Shown in pieces: positions 12,997 through 24,445 of a stretch of DNA of 64,000 nt (position 1 is the first letter of the stretch; the number at the start of each line of letters is the position of its first letter). The position numbers and the translations under genes were made by a program. Source of the DNA: Histoplasma ohiense (Eukaryota > Ascomycota > Eurotiomycetes > Onygenales > Ajellomycetaceae); NCBI GenBank assembly GCA_017607445.1, contig JAEVHH010000006.1, forward strand, positions 186,001 to 250,000. The letters run 5' to 3'. The notes under the pieces are model-generated. The model was given only the letters and a program-made list of their open reading frames with translations. It was not told where the DNA came from and ran no database searches.

Positions 12997-13631
12997 CGAA
13001 CTCCGCCACGCCACCCCTCCTTGATGTGATGTTACCCTGGACCCAACCCCCCAGCCACAATTATCTACTACTACTACTACTACTATCAAAACACTGACAA
13101 CGCGGACACTTGACACTTGGACAACGTCTAGGTCTAGGTCCGACCTAGACAAACCACCAACAGCTGCCGCTCCACTCCACTCCACTCCATCTCCATCCCG
13201 CCAGGGGACCCTTCCCCCCGCCACCCCGCCCCCACTTTCAGGGGCTGCTGATTCGAGGAAGGGCGTCCGGTAGAAAGCCCAGAATCGCGGACGCCCCAGA
13301 AGCTCATACATGGTAACGCCCACCGCGCTAGCTACTATGTCGTGAGTTGATTATGACAGATCAAGACAGCCCATCGTAGTCTACACATTGCGGAAAATGC
13401 ACGGTCCAAAGGGAGCCAGCGCGGGTTACACGGTGGTTGTCGCTTTTCAGTCCCTTCTACACACACGATGGCAACAACAAACCTCACGAACGTACAACAA
13501 CGTTGATCAATCATATCACATCGCCAGGTAAACTAGCGGGTTCGAAACTAATGTAATCCATCTACGTTTCAGCTATGTGACTAGAAGAGGGCGTAAATAA
13601 TATATATGTAAAATATAGTAGATAACGACAG

Positions 13632-13668
<37 letters not shown>

Positions 13669-13860
13669 TATTATTATTTCCCTTTTATCTCTTGTTTTTA
13701 TTGAAAAAAACATTTGATGTTGAATGGTTGAAGGACTGACTCCTCCCTCCCTCACCCCCCTTGTTCTACACACACAAAAAAAGGGGGGGGGAAAGAAACA
13801 CAACCCCAGGACTCAACCCTCCCACATGTCAAATTAAAAGGGAAAAGGGTTGTCAATAAA
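12701..13860. repeat. Simple-repeat block 3' of RYP1
   Basis: Dense low-complexity DNA: poly(A) 12756-12794; CAT repeat 12968-12996; CTA repeat about 13065-13085; TCCAC repeat about 13171-13189; poly(T) 13633-13657 running directly into poly(A) 13658-13669. No gene is supported. These tracts are typical nucleosome-excluding sequences; function here is unknown. Confidence 0.75.
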
Positions 13861-14762
13861 GAAAAAAAATGAGATGAGAAAAATGATAAGAAAAGACAAG
13901 AAAGAAAAAATCAAATCAAATCCAGAGGCAGCGATGAATAACGAATGGACGAAAAGTATAACTAATAACCAAAAGAAAGAAAAAAAAAGCCGACCCACCC
14001 TAATTCGCAGCAAAACCAAAACCAAAATCAAAAACAAAAACAAGAGTAGCAACAGCCCACCAGCGACCCGCAACGATTTTTTAGTTTGTTAAAAAACAAA
14101 ACACCCTGGGGTAAATGAGTAATAGTATGGTGAGAAGAGGGAGACAGAACGCGAGGGGAACGGACGAAGTGAGAGACTATGCACGCGCCCAAACGGGATT
14201 AAAGAGCAAAAGGACAAAGGAAATTAACAATAATTCCGCACAACCCCGGCCCCTGCCATCCAGTATATTACGGCATTTAAAAAAAGGGGGGGCAACAAAA
14301 GAGGGTGAAAAGCAAGAGCAAACATATATGCGAATGCGAACTCGCCGGTACAATGGGAGAGGGAAGACTAACCAAGACACAAAGAAAGCAAGAAACCAAC
14401 TTTCAGAGGGGTGAAGAACAAGCAAAAACCGGAGAGACATGGTGTGAGTGAGAGATGGATTGGAATAGGGAAGAAACGCAGGCAAGAAAAGAGAGCAAAA
14501 ACATCCCTCCCATCGTAAAATCAGTGAAAATAATAGGAAATCGAAAATGACGAGTTCAATTTCAACTCGCAAAGGGAGAAAAAAAGAAAAAACCTAACAT
14601 AATAATCCGATTTATCATTCTCTTCTCACCCATCCCAGAAAAGGAAAAAGCCCCCAGAGAGTGAAAATCAGCCACCTGAAATTTAAAGTTTTGATTTCTT
14701 TAAAAGAGATGACGAAAGGAGAGGTCGAACGGTCAAAATGCAATGGCAAAAAGATCAGCGAT
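13861..14762. promoter_or_regulatory. Purine-skewed 3' flank / probable 3' UTR of RYP1
   Basis: The plus strand is strongly purine-rich from about 13861 to 14600, so the RYP1 sense strand (minus) is a long pyrimidine-rich tract just beyond the stop codon. The string TTAAAGTTT at 14683-14691 matches the core recognised by the WOPR protein Wor1 of Candida albicans (established knowledge). It is the only exact copy I found in the window and lies 72 bases past the RYP1 stop. No protein-coding gene is supported. Confidence 0.4.
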
Positions 14763-16226
14763 TCAACCTGTTGCAGCCGTATTCCATGACATCGACGCCG
14801 GGGGTCCCGGCTGATAGCTAGAAGCATGGGCCGAGTGGGTAGGGCCGGAGAAATATTGTTGCTGCGGCGGCGGCTGGTGTGATTGTTGAGGCTGTGACGG
14901 CGGCTGCGATTGTTGTTGTTGAGGCTGGCGGTCCCCGTTATAGTAAGAAACGTTGGCCACCAAGGTACTCGATTCCCGTCTCGTTGCAGGATTGTAGGGC
15001 GGATGCTGTCCAACGTTTTGTTGATCTGCTGAATCCATCCCGCCAAAGGTTCCTCGCGAGTAGGCAGAGCTGGGGTCGACGGCGCCCGAAGATGAATCTG
15101 GGGCCACATTGCGCGGCTGTAACGCCGGATTTCGGTAAAGGCCAGCACTACTGGGTTGCTGCTGCTGCTGACTCCTATCAGCCAGGACAGTGTTGAGGGA
15201 AGAGGACATCGTGGAAGCAGACAAGGGTTGCTGCATGCTGGGGTTCATCGGGTTATAGCCGGGTGGGTATGATGCAGAGCTCCGAAAAGGGTAGCTCTCT
15301 TGCTTTGGAGGAATGTCGGCTGAATTGGAAGTATTTGCTAGGTATGGATTGGATGCGGGATGGCCTGCAAGCCCTGCTGCGCCAACTGCATAGCCAGGGG
15401 GTGCGCCGTAGGCGGGTAGTTGGTAATATGACGGACCGGAACTCGGTACCGCGTACGCCTGCGCGCCGCTTAGTGTAGAACGATACGCATATAGGGCGGA
15501 AGTGGGATCTGCATCTTCCAGCGTAGCATGATCAAAGTCGTCAATTGGCGCACGGAAGCTTTGCTTGGTGGTGAGTTCTGCGCGTGGACGTATATATCTC
15601 AAACTCTCGTGCTGCATCGGGGTATGAAGGCGGTTTGACATGACATCTTCAACACTGTAGTATGATACCAGATGATGGGTCACACCCGACACCGTCACGC
15701 TCATGGTTTTCTTCACTAATCCGGAATCCTTGAACCCGTAAGAGTCCACGAGGGAGCCCACCAGTTGCCTCTCCAGCTCCGATTGCTGGTTTCGTTCTCC
15801 ATATGGAGCTGCGCCTGGCGATGTTGCGGGCGAGTATGTAGTTCCATTGCTCTCTTGGGGTCGTGGGTACGGTTCCCCTGGTCTCCCAGTTGATGTTGGG
15901 CGCCGATTGCCCTTTTTCATCGCGCGCTTCTTCTCACCCGGAGGAAATGGCTTATCAAGTTCACGGTAGACGAGGAAATTGCCCAGGATGCGGCTCGGGC
16001 TCCAGGTAACACCGTCCGTCCATCGCTTAATACCAGACGCATTTTCTTCGTAGATAAAAACACTACCACTTTTCACTAGTTGACTTCTCTCTCGATCGTG
16101 GGGACGTCGTGGGACATGGTGGAGGATACCAGTGAGACAGGCTTCGAAGAGGATCAGCGCATCTTGTGTCGTGGCGACATAGCCGGTGAATGTCGGCTCT
16201 AGCACCGCAGCTGTGCCGTTGCCCAT
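14763..16226 (-). CDS. RYP1: WOPR (Gti1/Pac2/Wor1) transcription factor, Ryp1 orthologue
   Basis: Sequence-specific DNA-binding regulator. In Histoplasma, Ryp1 is required for yeast-phase growth and gene expression at 37 C, and it is orthologous to the Candida white-opaque regulator Wor1. Single exon, 487 aa from MGNGTAAVLEPTFTGYV. WOPRa spans about residues 12-106 (LILFEACLTGILHHVPRRP, KRWTDGVTWSPSRILGNFLVY, ending in the basic PGEKKRAMKKG). A 40-residue Ser/Pro linker follows. WOPRb spans about 150-215 (DSYGFKDSGLVKKTMSVTV, YIRPRAEL). The rest is a low-complexity Gln/Pro/Ser/Tyr-rich tail with Q-runs, the usual activation region. The frame is open 13 codons further to 16265, but an excellent splice acceptor (CTTCCTGCAG, ending at 16240) lies just before the chosen ATG, so those codons are more likely intronic. 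It is isolated, with 17.5 kb of non-coding DNA upstream. Confidence 0.95.
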   Translation of the reverse strand: MGNGTAAVLEPTFTGYVATTQDALILFEACLTGILHHVPRRPHDRERSQLVKSGSVFIYEENASGIKRWTDGVTWSPSRILGNFLVYRELDKPFPPGEKKRAMKKGNRRPTSTGRPGEPYPRPQESNGTTYSPATSPGAAPYGERNQQSELERQLVGSLVDSYGFKDSGLVKKTMSVTVSGVTHHLVSYYSVEDVMSNRLHTPMQHESLRYIRPRAELTTKQSFRAPIDDFDHATLEDADPTSALYAYRSTLSGAQAYAVPSSGPSYYQLPAYGAPPGYAVGAAGLAGHPASNPYLANTSNSADIPPKQESYPFRSSASYPPGYNPMNPSMQQPLSASTMSSSLNTVLADRSQQQQQPSSAGLYRNPALQPRNVAPDSSSGAVDPSSAYSRGTFGGMDSADQQNVGQHPPYNPATRRESSTLVANVSYYNGDRQPQQQQSQPPSQPQQSHQPPPQQQYFSGPTHSAHASSYQPGPPASMSWNTAATG

Positions 16227-16300
16227 GTTGTGCGACCAGCTGCAGGAAGGAGTTAGTTTCGACAAAAAGGGAGGGCTAAAAAGCTAACACCGCCGGAGGT
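16227..16300 (-). promoter_or_regulatory. Probable 5' UTR intron acceptor of RYP1
   Basis: On the minus strand the sequence reads ...AACTCCTTCCTGCAG followed by CTGGTCGCACAAC and then the ATG at 16226. The pyrimidine tract and CAG form a strong acceptor 13 bases before the start codon. This suggests that the RYP1 leader is spliced, with a donor somewhere upstream that I cannot place. It also explains why the reading frame appears to extend 5' of the conserved start. Confidence 0.45.
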
Positions 16301-17263
16301 CGCTGCGGAGGAAACGGGGTAAGGTTGTAAGCTGCAAGGGTAAAGTTTTGCGCGCTGACAGAAAAGTATCGAGAGAAACACAAAGCCAAGCTTGTCTTGT
16401 TTGCGCGAAAATGCGACAGAGTTGGTGTTTATCGAAACGCAAATCAGAGGAGAGGGCAAATAAAATAGAGGGAGCGATTAATTTTATTTGATTATTATTC
16501 GTTTTTTTTTATTGAACGGATACGGTATGGGAGAAAAAGAAAAGAAAAAAATCCAGAGGGTATGTGCGGACAGCCCGTCAGACGGGCCAAAAAGGCTTAT
16601 GTAGGACAGGATTAACGTGGTTGTGTGAGCTCTCCCAGTTTTCGAACGATTGAAAAGAAGTGATGATGGCTTCTTTGAAGAGCAGCGAGGCCCCTCCCCG
16701 CGCAAAGGAGCTGCAAAGAGAGTTTGAGGGTTCTATGGATCGACAGACACAACGCGGGTCCAAAACTTTTTTTGACCTTTTTCACTTTTCGGAATGGAGG
16801 GGCTCGATCTTGAGGAAGAGAGTTTACTGCCACAACCCCAGTCGTCAGGGTAGAATGCAGAATAGCGTGAGGATAGCGCCAGGGCTTAAAGCAGCAGATA
16901 GCGCGATCAGGAACGTCAGTCAAGGGCGGGCCAATTCGACGGGCGAAACTCTATGCGGTTGGGATGGACCCAAGGATTTCGGAGTGACGAAATAATGGGA
17001 ACCGGAGCGAGAATGATGGCGCGAGGTCTAGCCCCGAATGCCCAGCTTGCTTCTGCTTGTCGCCACGCCCCGACGCTCCTGCTGGGGTACTGGAGGGGAG
17101 CAAGAGCTGTGCGAAGTTTGGTAATGGCAGGAAGGCAAACTATTATTAGGTTTCGTTCTTCCGTTTCTCCCTCCACAGATGTCAAAGCAAGTCGGGAACT
17201 GTAAAAGAAGCACCAAAGTTTGTTAGAAAGCAGGGAACTACGGGTGCCAAAAAGGTAATGAAT

Positions 17264-17297
17264 CCAAATAGATAGATGGATAGATGGATGGATGGAC
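17264..17297. repeat. GATA/GATG microsatellite
   Basis: Tandem GATA then GATG tetramers within the RYP1 upstream desert. Confidence 0.7.
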
Positions 17298-19662
17298 AGA
17301 GGGGATAAATAAATCAGGGAAAATAGCAGAAGAACGAACGGAACAGCGAGGGCTCGATGACAAAATAATAATGGAAAAAAGCAGCTGTCAACTATAGCCT
17401 CGCCCCCCCTCCCTTTTGAGAAGTGAAGAATCAAGAAATCCAAATCAACGATCATTGATGTTTTTGCTCATTCCTGCTTCTGGTCTCAATTGGCAGCTGC
17501 CATTCTGCTGGCTCGTTGTGGGGTTCTCTTCCGCTCCTCGACCTTCAATCTGTCTTGTCGTTCTTTTCTTTTTTTGTTATTCTCGCTTTGCCCAATCACT
17601 GCCGCAAGATAAAAACGGTGAGCATTCTGTTAATTTCCTTTTTTTTCTTTTTTCGTTTCCTGGTCTCCTGTTGATTTATCCAATTATTCTTGTTCTGATT
17701 TTTATTTTTCCCTTTTTAGACGCCCTGTTTTCTGCTTTCTGCTTCTCTTTTCTTTCGCTCCTTCCTTTTGCTTCTTTGTTTATTTATTTTTTTTTTTTAT
17801 TTTTTTAATTTTTCGTTTTCGGTTTTGGCAATGGGACTTGACTTCCTTCACAGTGGCGGGAAAGAACGGCACACTGCGTGGGGTCCGCCAGAGACGTGGG
17901 GACGGAGGAGATCACTAGTCGATACAAGGGCCAAGCTGCTAGCAGCAAGCTCAGCATCGAGCAGCAATTGAGAGTATCAGCATCCAGCTAGCATTATAGC
18001 AGTCCAGGTCGGATGCAGTAGTATGATGCAGCATACACATGCAGCTGGTCTTTCCAGGAGGACCAGCATGCGCTGACGACATTGATTACTGGGTGACGGG
18101 AAAAAACAAATGGTTTCTTGGCGTATTTTGCTCGTTTTGGTGCTTGGTCTCAAGCAAAAAAACCCCAAAAAAACCCCCGGCCACGGTGAAGTGATAATGT
18201 AAGACACCAACGAAAAGACGAGCTGTGCGTGGGTGTTTGGGCGTGGAGTGCGTGAGTTTACAGCTGCTCGCTGCAGAACCGTGGTGGCTTGTCTGGTGGC
18301 TAGCGCGGTGGAGCAGGCTGCGCAATGAGTGGCGCTGAATCTGTAGCCGTAAAGCCCGCTAGTGCGTGTTCAGATGCCCACGAGGCGCACCTCTGGGCAG
18401 ATGCAACCCAATAGGGCCCAGCGCCGGAAGAGCGAGGATCGCACTCAAGCAGCACGCTTTGCCGGAGGGGGCTAAGGGCTAGGACTAGGGCTTGGGTCGA
18501 CCAGGACCGGGACCCAGAGAAACCAGCAGAGACAACCACAGCACGGCTTGGTCTCAGACTTGATTGGATTTTTGCCGTGGACCGATAAGGACTCGGGGGC
18601 GGACGCCGCAACTCCAGGCCGCAGTTCTGGGTGGTCGATAAATAATCCGTCACAGACTCTCTGTTGTTGGGCTGTCCTCCAGCAGCGGCAGGGAGAGCGA
18701 TGGGTAGTGGCTGCAGCGCGAGAAAAGCCCAAAAGGCCAGCGAATGGTCTCCAGGGGCCCCTCCATAGGTCATCCATTGATACCCCACCCCGTCCCAGGA
18801 AAAGTCATAGCCTGTGCAGGTGAAACACGCGAATCACAGTCGGATGGCTTGTCCATATCTGTTCGAAAAAGAAAGCATGGAATCTCTTCTCCAAAGCAAT
18901 ACAAAAAACGTCTTTCCACGCACCCCCCAGTTCGGCCAATTTCCCGAGCAAGGAAAAAATTGTGTCAAAAAGGCACCTTTCTTTGCTTTTTTTTCGCTGG
19001 GGCAGACGAGGCAAAAAAAACAAGGTTTGTAACGCAGGAACGGGGTCTGTGTAACAGAATGACAGGTCTCGAAAAGTAAAAAAAATTAAAAATTAAAAAT
19101 AAATAAAAGAAGAAAGACCAAAGAGAAAGCAAAGAAAATTGAAACTTGAGTCCGACATCATGGTAGCAAGTATCGACAACCGATGCAAGGGCATGAAACT
19201 CTTAGAAACAGGGTGGAGAAACAAACCTACTTACTTTGAAAACAAGCTAAAACCACCCCGCGGATCACAAATAAAATAAAATAAAAATTTCAAAAAAGAA
19301 ACTCAAAAATTAAATAAAGTGCTTGGAGCTCTTCTCCTTTGGCGCAAGGTCGATCACTAACCGCGAAAGTTTTTTCGAAAAGGTGTGATCGTTCGAGGCT
19401 GTTCACGCTTGTTATGTAGGTTGAGAATGTGGACGGGTGCTGCAGTGCTGAAAAAAAAGTTAACCCTCTTGTCAAGAAGAAGAATAATGCCCGATGGAGA
19501 CCGGCAAAAACAAGGTTGGCTCCGAGGATCTGGGATGATGTGACTAGGAGTCTTGGAGTCTATCCGGGCAAGAAAATCATGAAATCCACGTGGAGGGGTG
19601 CCAGATTAAATTGTATGTTTTCAGACGTACCAATGGGGGAATCTGAATGATTCTGAGAAGAA

Positions 19663-19697
<35 letters not shown>
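19663..19697. repeat. ACAG tetranucleotide microsatellite
   Basis: Nine near-perfect ACAG units. The complementary GTCT form occurs at 31197-31225 in the same desert. Confidence 0.85.
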
Positions 19698-19698
<1 letters not shown>

Positions 19699-20655
19699 TG
19701 AGGAGGTGGAAGTGGGCTTCGGCAATCTCGGGAGCGTATATAAATATCTCGCTGGGCAGAGGAACAACGTGAAGGTATATTTGGTATTTCTAGGACGAGA
19801 AGGTGGTGGTGAACTGTCGGACTCGCAAGTCCCACTTGGCAGTTCGATTTGGGCTGCTCTTTTGCCGATCAACGAATAACACCTTTTCGCGAGCTTCTGT
19901 GGGGACCAGCAAGTTAAAAAAGCCAAATCGAAATAATAGCGTATTTTTGTTTTCTTAAAATATAACAAAAGGGTTGAGCTGAGTGAAGGAAGGTTGGGGG
20001 ATAACAGGAGACCTTGACAATCACAGCCCCAAAAGCAACTGGCGCAATGGTAATATATATATATATATAAGCCGGCAGAAGCCTCCTGCAGCTGTTGATT
20101 GAGCGAATCTCTGCTGCTGGGAAAGACCCTTTTCGGCTCTCCCCTACTCCCGCTATTTGCCAGGCTTAGAATAGAATCTCTCTTTTTCCCGCTTGGTCGT
20201 ATTTTTTTCTCTCCTTCTCCCTCCTCTCCCTTCTAACACGCCTTGGCGGTCAACGGGCCTGCAATATCAAATCAAATAAAGACGCTCCGTGTTTTGGGGG
20301 CCGAAAAGGCGCACGGAAAGAAACAGAGTAAACAAAAGGCGATAATCGGCACCAAAGAAAACGTTAAAAAAAAACAAAAAGGGCAGAACGCTGGGAATCA
20401 CGTACCTTTCCCGTTGCGGATAGGTGAATAGAGTATCTTCAGGATAGCATCTTCCCGCAGCCACTCTACTAGTTCTTCCCAGGGCGGAAGAAGGGAGAGG
20501 TCTCCGTGTATATAATTCGCGATGTGCGGTTGCCAGTCCGGACTCCTGATTCGCTGATAATGGTGAAGCAGGTCCCAGCAAAAGGGAAAAGCCCAAGCGC
20601 AATCGCCTCAGCCCGTTCAAACAAGGGGGAGGGAAAGTATACAAAAGGCGGACCG

Positions 20656-20661
<6 letters not shown>

Positions 20662-20687
<26 letters not shown>
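20662..20687. repeat. Poly(A) tract, 26 nt
   Basis: Uninterrupted A-run; one of a series of long dA:dT tracts in this desert. Confidence 0.9.
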
Positions 20688-20688
<1 letters not shown>

Positions 20689-20908
20689 GCAAAGAAAAGA
20701 AAGCAACGAAAAACGAGCACGCAAGTAAGAAAGTTTAAGCTATAGTTATCAGCAATAACAATAAATGCAGGGCTGTTTAGCCTGTAGCAGAAGCCGCACA
20801 GGCATAAGCACCAAAAATATCGAAACTAAAATAAAAATGGGGAAAAAAGAGAATGATCACCCCCTAGGGGCATCCTGGGGACCCTTCGTTTGCCCACCTC
20901 TGTCTTTG

Positions 20909-20952
20909 TTTTTTTTTTTCTTTTCTTTTTTTTCTTTTTTTTTTTTTTTTTT
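20909..20952. repeat. T-rich tract
   Basis: T-runs broken only by single C residues, 44 nt. Confidence 0.85.
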
Positions 20953-22644
20953 GCACCCCGGAGTCTCGAAATGGTGGCTTTTCACTTTTTATCCTTGGCC
21001 CCGTTCAAGGGAAAGATCGCAGCGTATGAGAGCCAGAAACGAAAACTTGACTGCCCATTGCCAACCGAGATCCAAAGAGGGTGCGGACTTTTTACGCGGG
21101 AAAGCAAACAGACTGCGGTTGTAGTAAAAAGAACAATAAAAGGATGTTGTTTGTGCTTTGCTGGAGGCCCCACTCCCCGGGTATTTCAAGAGCCAAGGTT
21201 GGCAACTATCAAGTAGTTATCAAGCATCAGTACGGAAGAGGAGGCACCCGTCCGTAGACGAGAGATGGGGTTGGTGGGAATCAAGCAACAAGGACTGCGG
21301 CCGTCAAGTGCGGCAACGCAAACCAGATATATCATCATCACCCTTGCTTCCGGGAGGAGAAGGGAGACGACGAGTCGATAGGATAGATGCCCTGAGACCA
21401 CAAGAGGGGCGCTTGAACAGCAGGCCTTTTCCTTCTCGGTAGCTCTGCATGCCTTATAGCAGAACGGCCCGCATGATGGCCCGCATGGACAGACAGACGT
21501 ATACGGAGTGTATGTATACCAGTAGTATCGGTGTGGGGATGTGCAGCTCCTCGTGTCCACCTTGTTCGTTTTATTCCCTCTCTGCATTCCTGTCATCAGC
21601 GACGTCGTCTGCCGGCGGATTCCTATCGCCCATCCCTGTGCCGTGTGTGTTGTACGGTGGTGATGGGCTATGGAAGCAAGGGTGTATACGGGTTGAGGTG
21701 TTGTCCAGATTGAAACATGCTTGGTCCGTTTTCGCTTTGTTTTGATGTTGACTGCACCGTTCCTGGACGTTAAACTAACTACTTATTTCTTTCTTTCTTT
21801 ATTTATTCCCTTGAACGGTATTATCATCGAGCACCGAGGTAAGAGCTGCTTCTTAAGGTACTCTACATACATACATACATACATAGTAGTATCAACCTTT
21901 GGTATAAGATCAAGTCCTCCGCTCTGTCCAGCTCATCGGAAGGTTTGCAAAATAGTTAGCCTTCAGGTGAGATCTCCTCATCATCAGCAAGGCACCAGGA
22001 TCGACGACCAGTAAACCTAAATCAACCTGAGCCAGGCACGCAGGGATTGAGGTTCGTTGACGCCGCCGCTAAATTAGATCGAGCATAGCGGCAACATTCA
22101 ACAATACAGCAGCAGGCTCAGTGTTCTCGCTCTACGCCGTACGTATGGGATCATGGTCTGTCGATCCGCGTGGCTAGCCTGCTTGTCTTTGGATAGTATA
22201 TCCTACGTCGAGATCTCTATGGCATCAGACAAAAACCCGCAACCAAGAACAAAAACATATCCCTCCTATGTGACCCGCGACAGAGAGAAGCGGGAAATGA
22301 AAGAACTTGAAAAAAAAAACCACAGAAACACAGACGAAGGGAGCGGGAGAATCCGCCCGTTAAAACGAGGCATTTTATTTATTTTTTTTTCTTTTCTTTT
22401 TCTTTTCTTTTTCCTCTTGTCTTTCCTCCACTTCTGGACTAAGAATGCATTTCCTACTTGCAGACGAGACGAGAGAGAGAGCATCATTTGTTGCTGGATT
22501 GACGAGCCAGCCGCTTGGAGTAAATCCCTCAACGACGAGCTCCCGCCCGCATATCTGGATGATCATGTTACGAACAACCCTCGAAGCTTCTGCTCACACA
22601 GGGTCCCAAGTACTATGAAGGTTTATGGATTCCTAACACACACC

Positions 22645-22651
<7 letters not shown>

Positions 22652-22685
<34 letters not shown>
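22652..22685. repeat. GA dinucleotide microsatellite
   Basis: Seventeen AG units, purine on the plus strand. Confidence 0.9.
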
Positions 22686-22687
<2 letters not shown>

Positions 22688-23060
22688 TCAAAGATCAGCA
22701 ATTAAATACATAATGAGGGAGAAAGACATGAGGGCCCCGGTGAGCACGAGGGTGGGTGCGGGGAAGAGAAAAAGCATGGCGAACTTGGTTCATGATGGCC
22801 AAATCATCCATCCATCCATCCCCTTATGTGGCTTTTACTTGGCATGCATCACAGCGCAGAGAGAGATGTGCTTGTTCTTCTCATCTCGTTTATTCCTTCT
22901 AAGCGGAGAGAAGTTGCAGGCCGGGCAGGGCATGGAATACAAAAAAACAGATCAAAGGATCAAAACAAGATAAAAATAATGAATGGCCTGTGCTTGCATC
23001 GAATCACAACGCAGAGGGCGTTGCAAGCTACGGATTACTTTCCACTGCGTATGTAGTTTA

Positions 23061-23102
23061 GTTAGTTAGGTAGGTAGGTAGGTAGGTAGGTAGGGTAGGT
23101 AG
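23061..23102. repeat. TAGG tetranucleotide microsatellite
   Basis: GTTA then GTAG units ending in GGTAGGTAG; simple tandem repeat. Confidence 0.85.
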
Positions 23103-23403
23103 TTTAGGAGTAATGACATCTCGTTAACTTCTGTACTGCACATGCGTTATTCTGCATGTGCCCAGCCAGCATGCACGATGGCGCTTGGATACTAGTACTG
23201 CAGATGAGGCGAGCTGAATACAGCGAACAATTAATTGCTCTGATAGGCGAGCCTCCTTTTTTTTTTTCGAAATATCGGTTGGGTCGACATGCGGTCGATA
23301 GTTACATGAATATACGCAGTAGTAGTCTACGGACTTCGTCTTGCGGAGTCTCTGTCTGTATTTCTGTCTGTATGTCGCCGGAAGAAGCTGATAAAGGGCG
23401 AGT

Positions 23404-23463
23404 GGGCTGGCTGGCTGGCTGGATAGCGGGCTGGATAGCGGGCTGGATAGCGGGCTGGCTGGG
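23404..23463. repeat. GGGCTGGATAGC minisatellite
   Basis: GGCT tetramers lead into three copies of a 12-nt unit GGATAGCGGGCT and then further GGCT units. Confidence 0.8.
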
Positions 23464-23842
23464 TAGTTTTGATAGATTCAATGTGTAGGTGGTGCTTTTG
23501 TTCGTTTCTCGTCTTGTCTGTCCCTTTTGATGACGATTGGAGGTTCCTTTGCTTGTGTTGGATGATGGATGAGTGGCTCCACTCTTCTCTCTTGGATACA
23601 TACATCCACTGTTACCTGCATACATCCATGGGTAAGTTTGCTCGTCCTATGTGTATAAAAATCTGCGCATAACAAGGCCTTGCGAAATCGGTCTCCACAC
23701 GGCCGGATTTACGGCTGTGACCACCGAATCAACTGCGTAGCAGCCAAACTTTAGGCATGGAGCTCCTTAACTCTACTCCGTACACCCCTCCCCATTCTTT
23801 TGTTTCGGGGGTGGGGTGGATGAGTGGGGCTAGCAGAGTGTT

Positions 23843-23907
23843 AAAAAAAAAAAAAGAAAAGAAAAAGAAAAAGAAAAAGAAAAAGAGAAAGGAAAGGAAA
23901 GGAAAGG
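23843..23907. repeat. A-rich/AAAAAG/AAAGG microsatellite
   Basis: A-run followed by AAAAAG hexamers and then GGAAA pentamers, all purine over 65 nt. Confidence 0.85.
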
Positions 23908-24413
23908 TGAGCATCCACTCATCCGTTCGGCATGGATGGAACAAGCGAGGATATTGAGTCGATCGGATCAGTGGCGATCGTCGTCGGATATTCACCGGGG
24001 TTGCCCACGCCGACGCAAAGCTGCAATCAAGAAACGAGTCTGAACGAACAACGAACAAGAACGCTGATTGTGCACGCAGCGTGTGTCTACTGCTGGGTGT
24101 TGTTATTAATTACCGAGTACTCTGATTTTTACCAAGCCTCGCTTATTTCGTTGTTGAGAAATGATCAGTTGGCTGTTATATCGTATTCACCTGGGTTTTT
24201 TTTTATATACGGATATATATAAATGTTTTTATCGTCCTCCGATGCCCATGGCCAGATGGAGAGGTAATATGGCTGGCTATGTTATAGATAATTTTTTTTC
24301 TTCGGATATTCGCAGCACCATGTAATTATGTATATTCAGATATCCTTCGAGCGGTGGATCAGAATTATATGAGCCGTTACTGTCCTTACCAACCCATCCC
24401 TGTTCCTTTTTGG

Positions 24414-24443
<30 letters not shown>
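24414..24443. repeat. Poly(A) tract, 30 nt
   Basis: Uninterrupted A-run in the RYP1 upstream desert. Confidence 0.9.

Positions 24444-24445
<2 letters not shown>

Noticed and set aside
13535..13555. GCGGGTTCGAAACTAATG resembling a tRNA B-box
   Set aside because: The T-arm does not close (no complementary 3' stem) and there is no A-box at the right distance.
23404..23463. Regular GGCTGGATAGC repeats considered as a CRISPR-like array
   Set aside because: Units are contiguous without spacers in a eukaryotic genome; it is a minisatellite.
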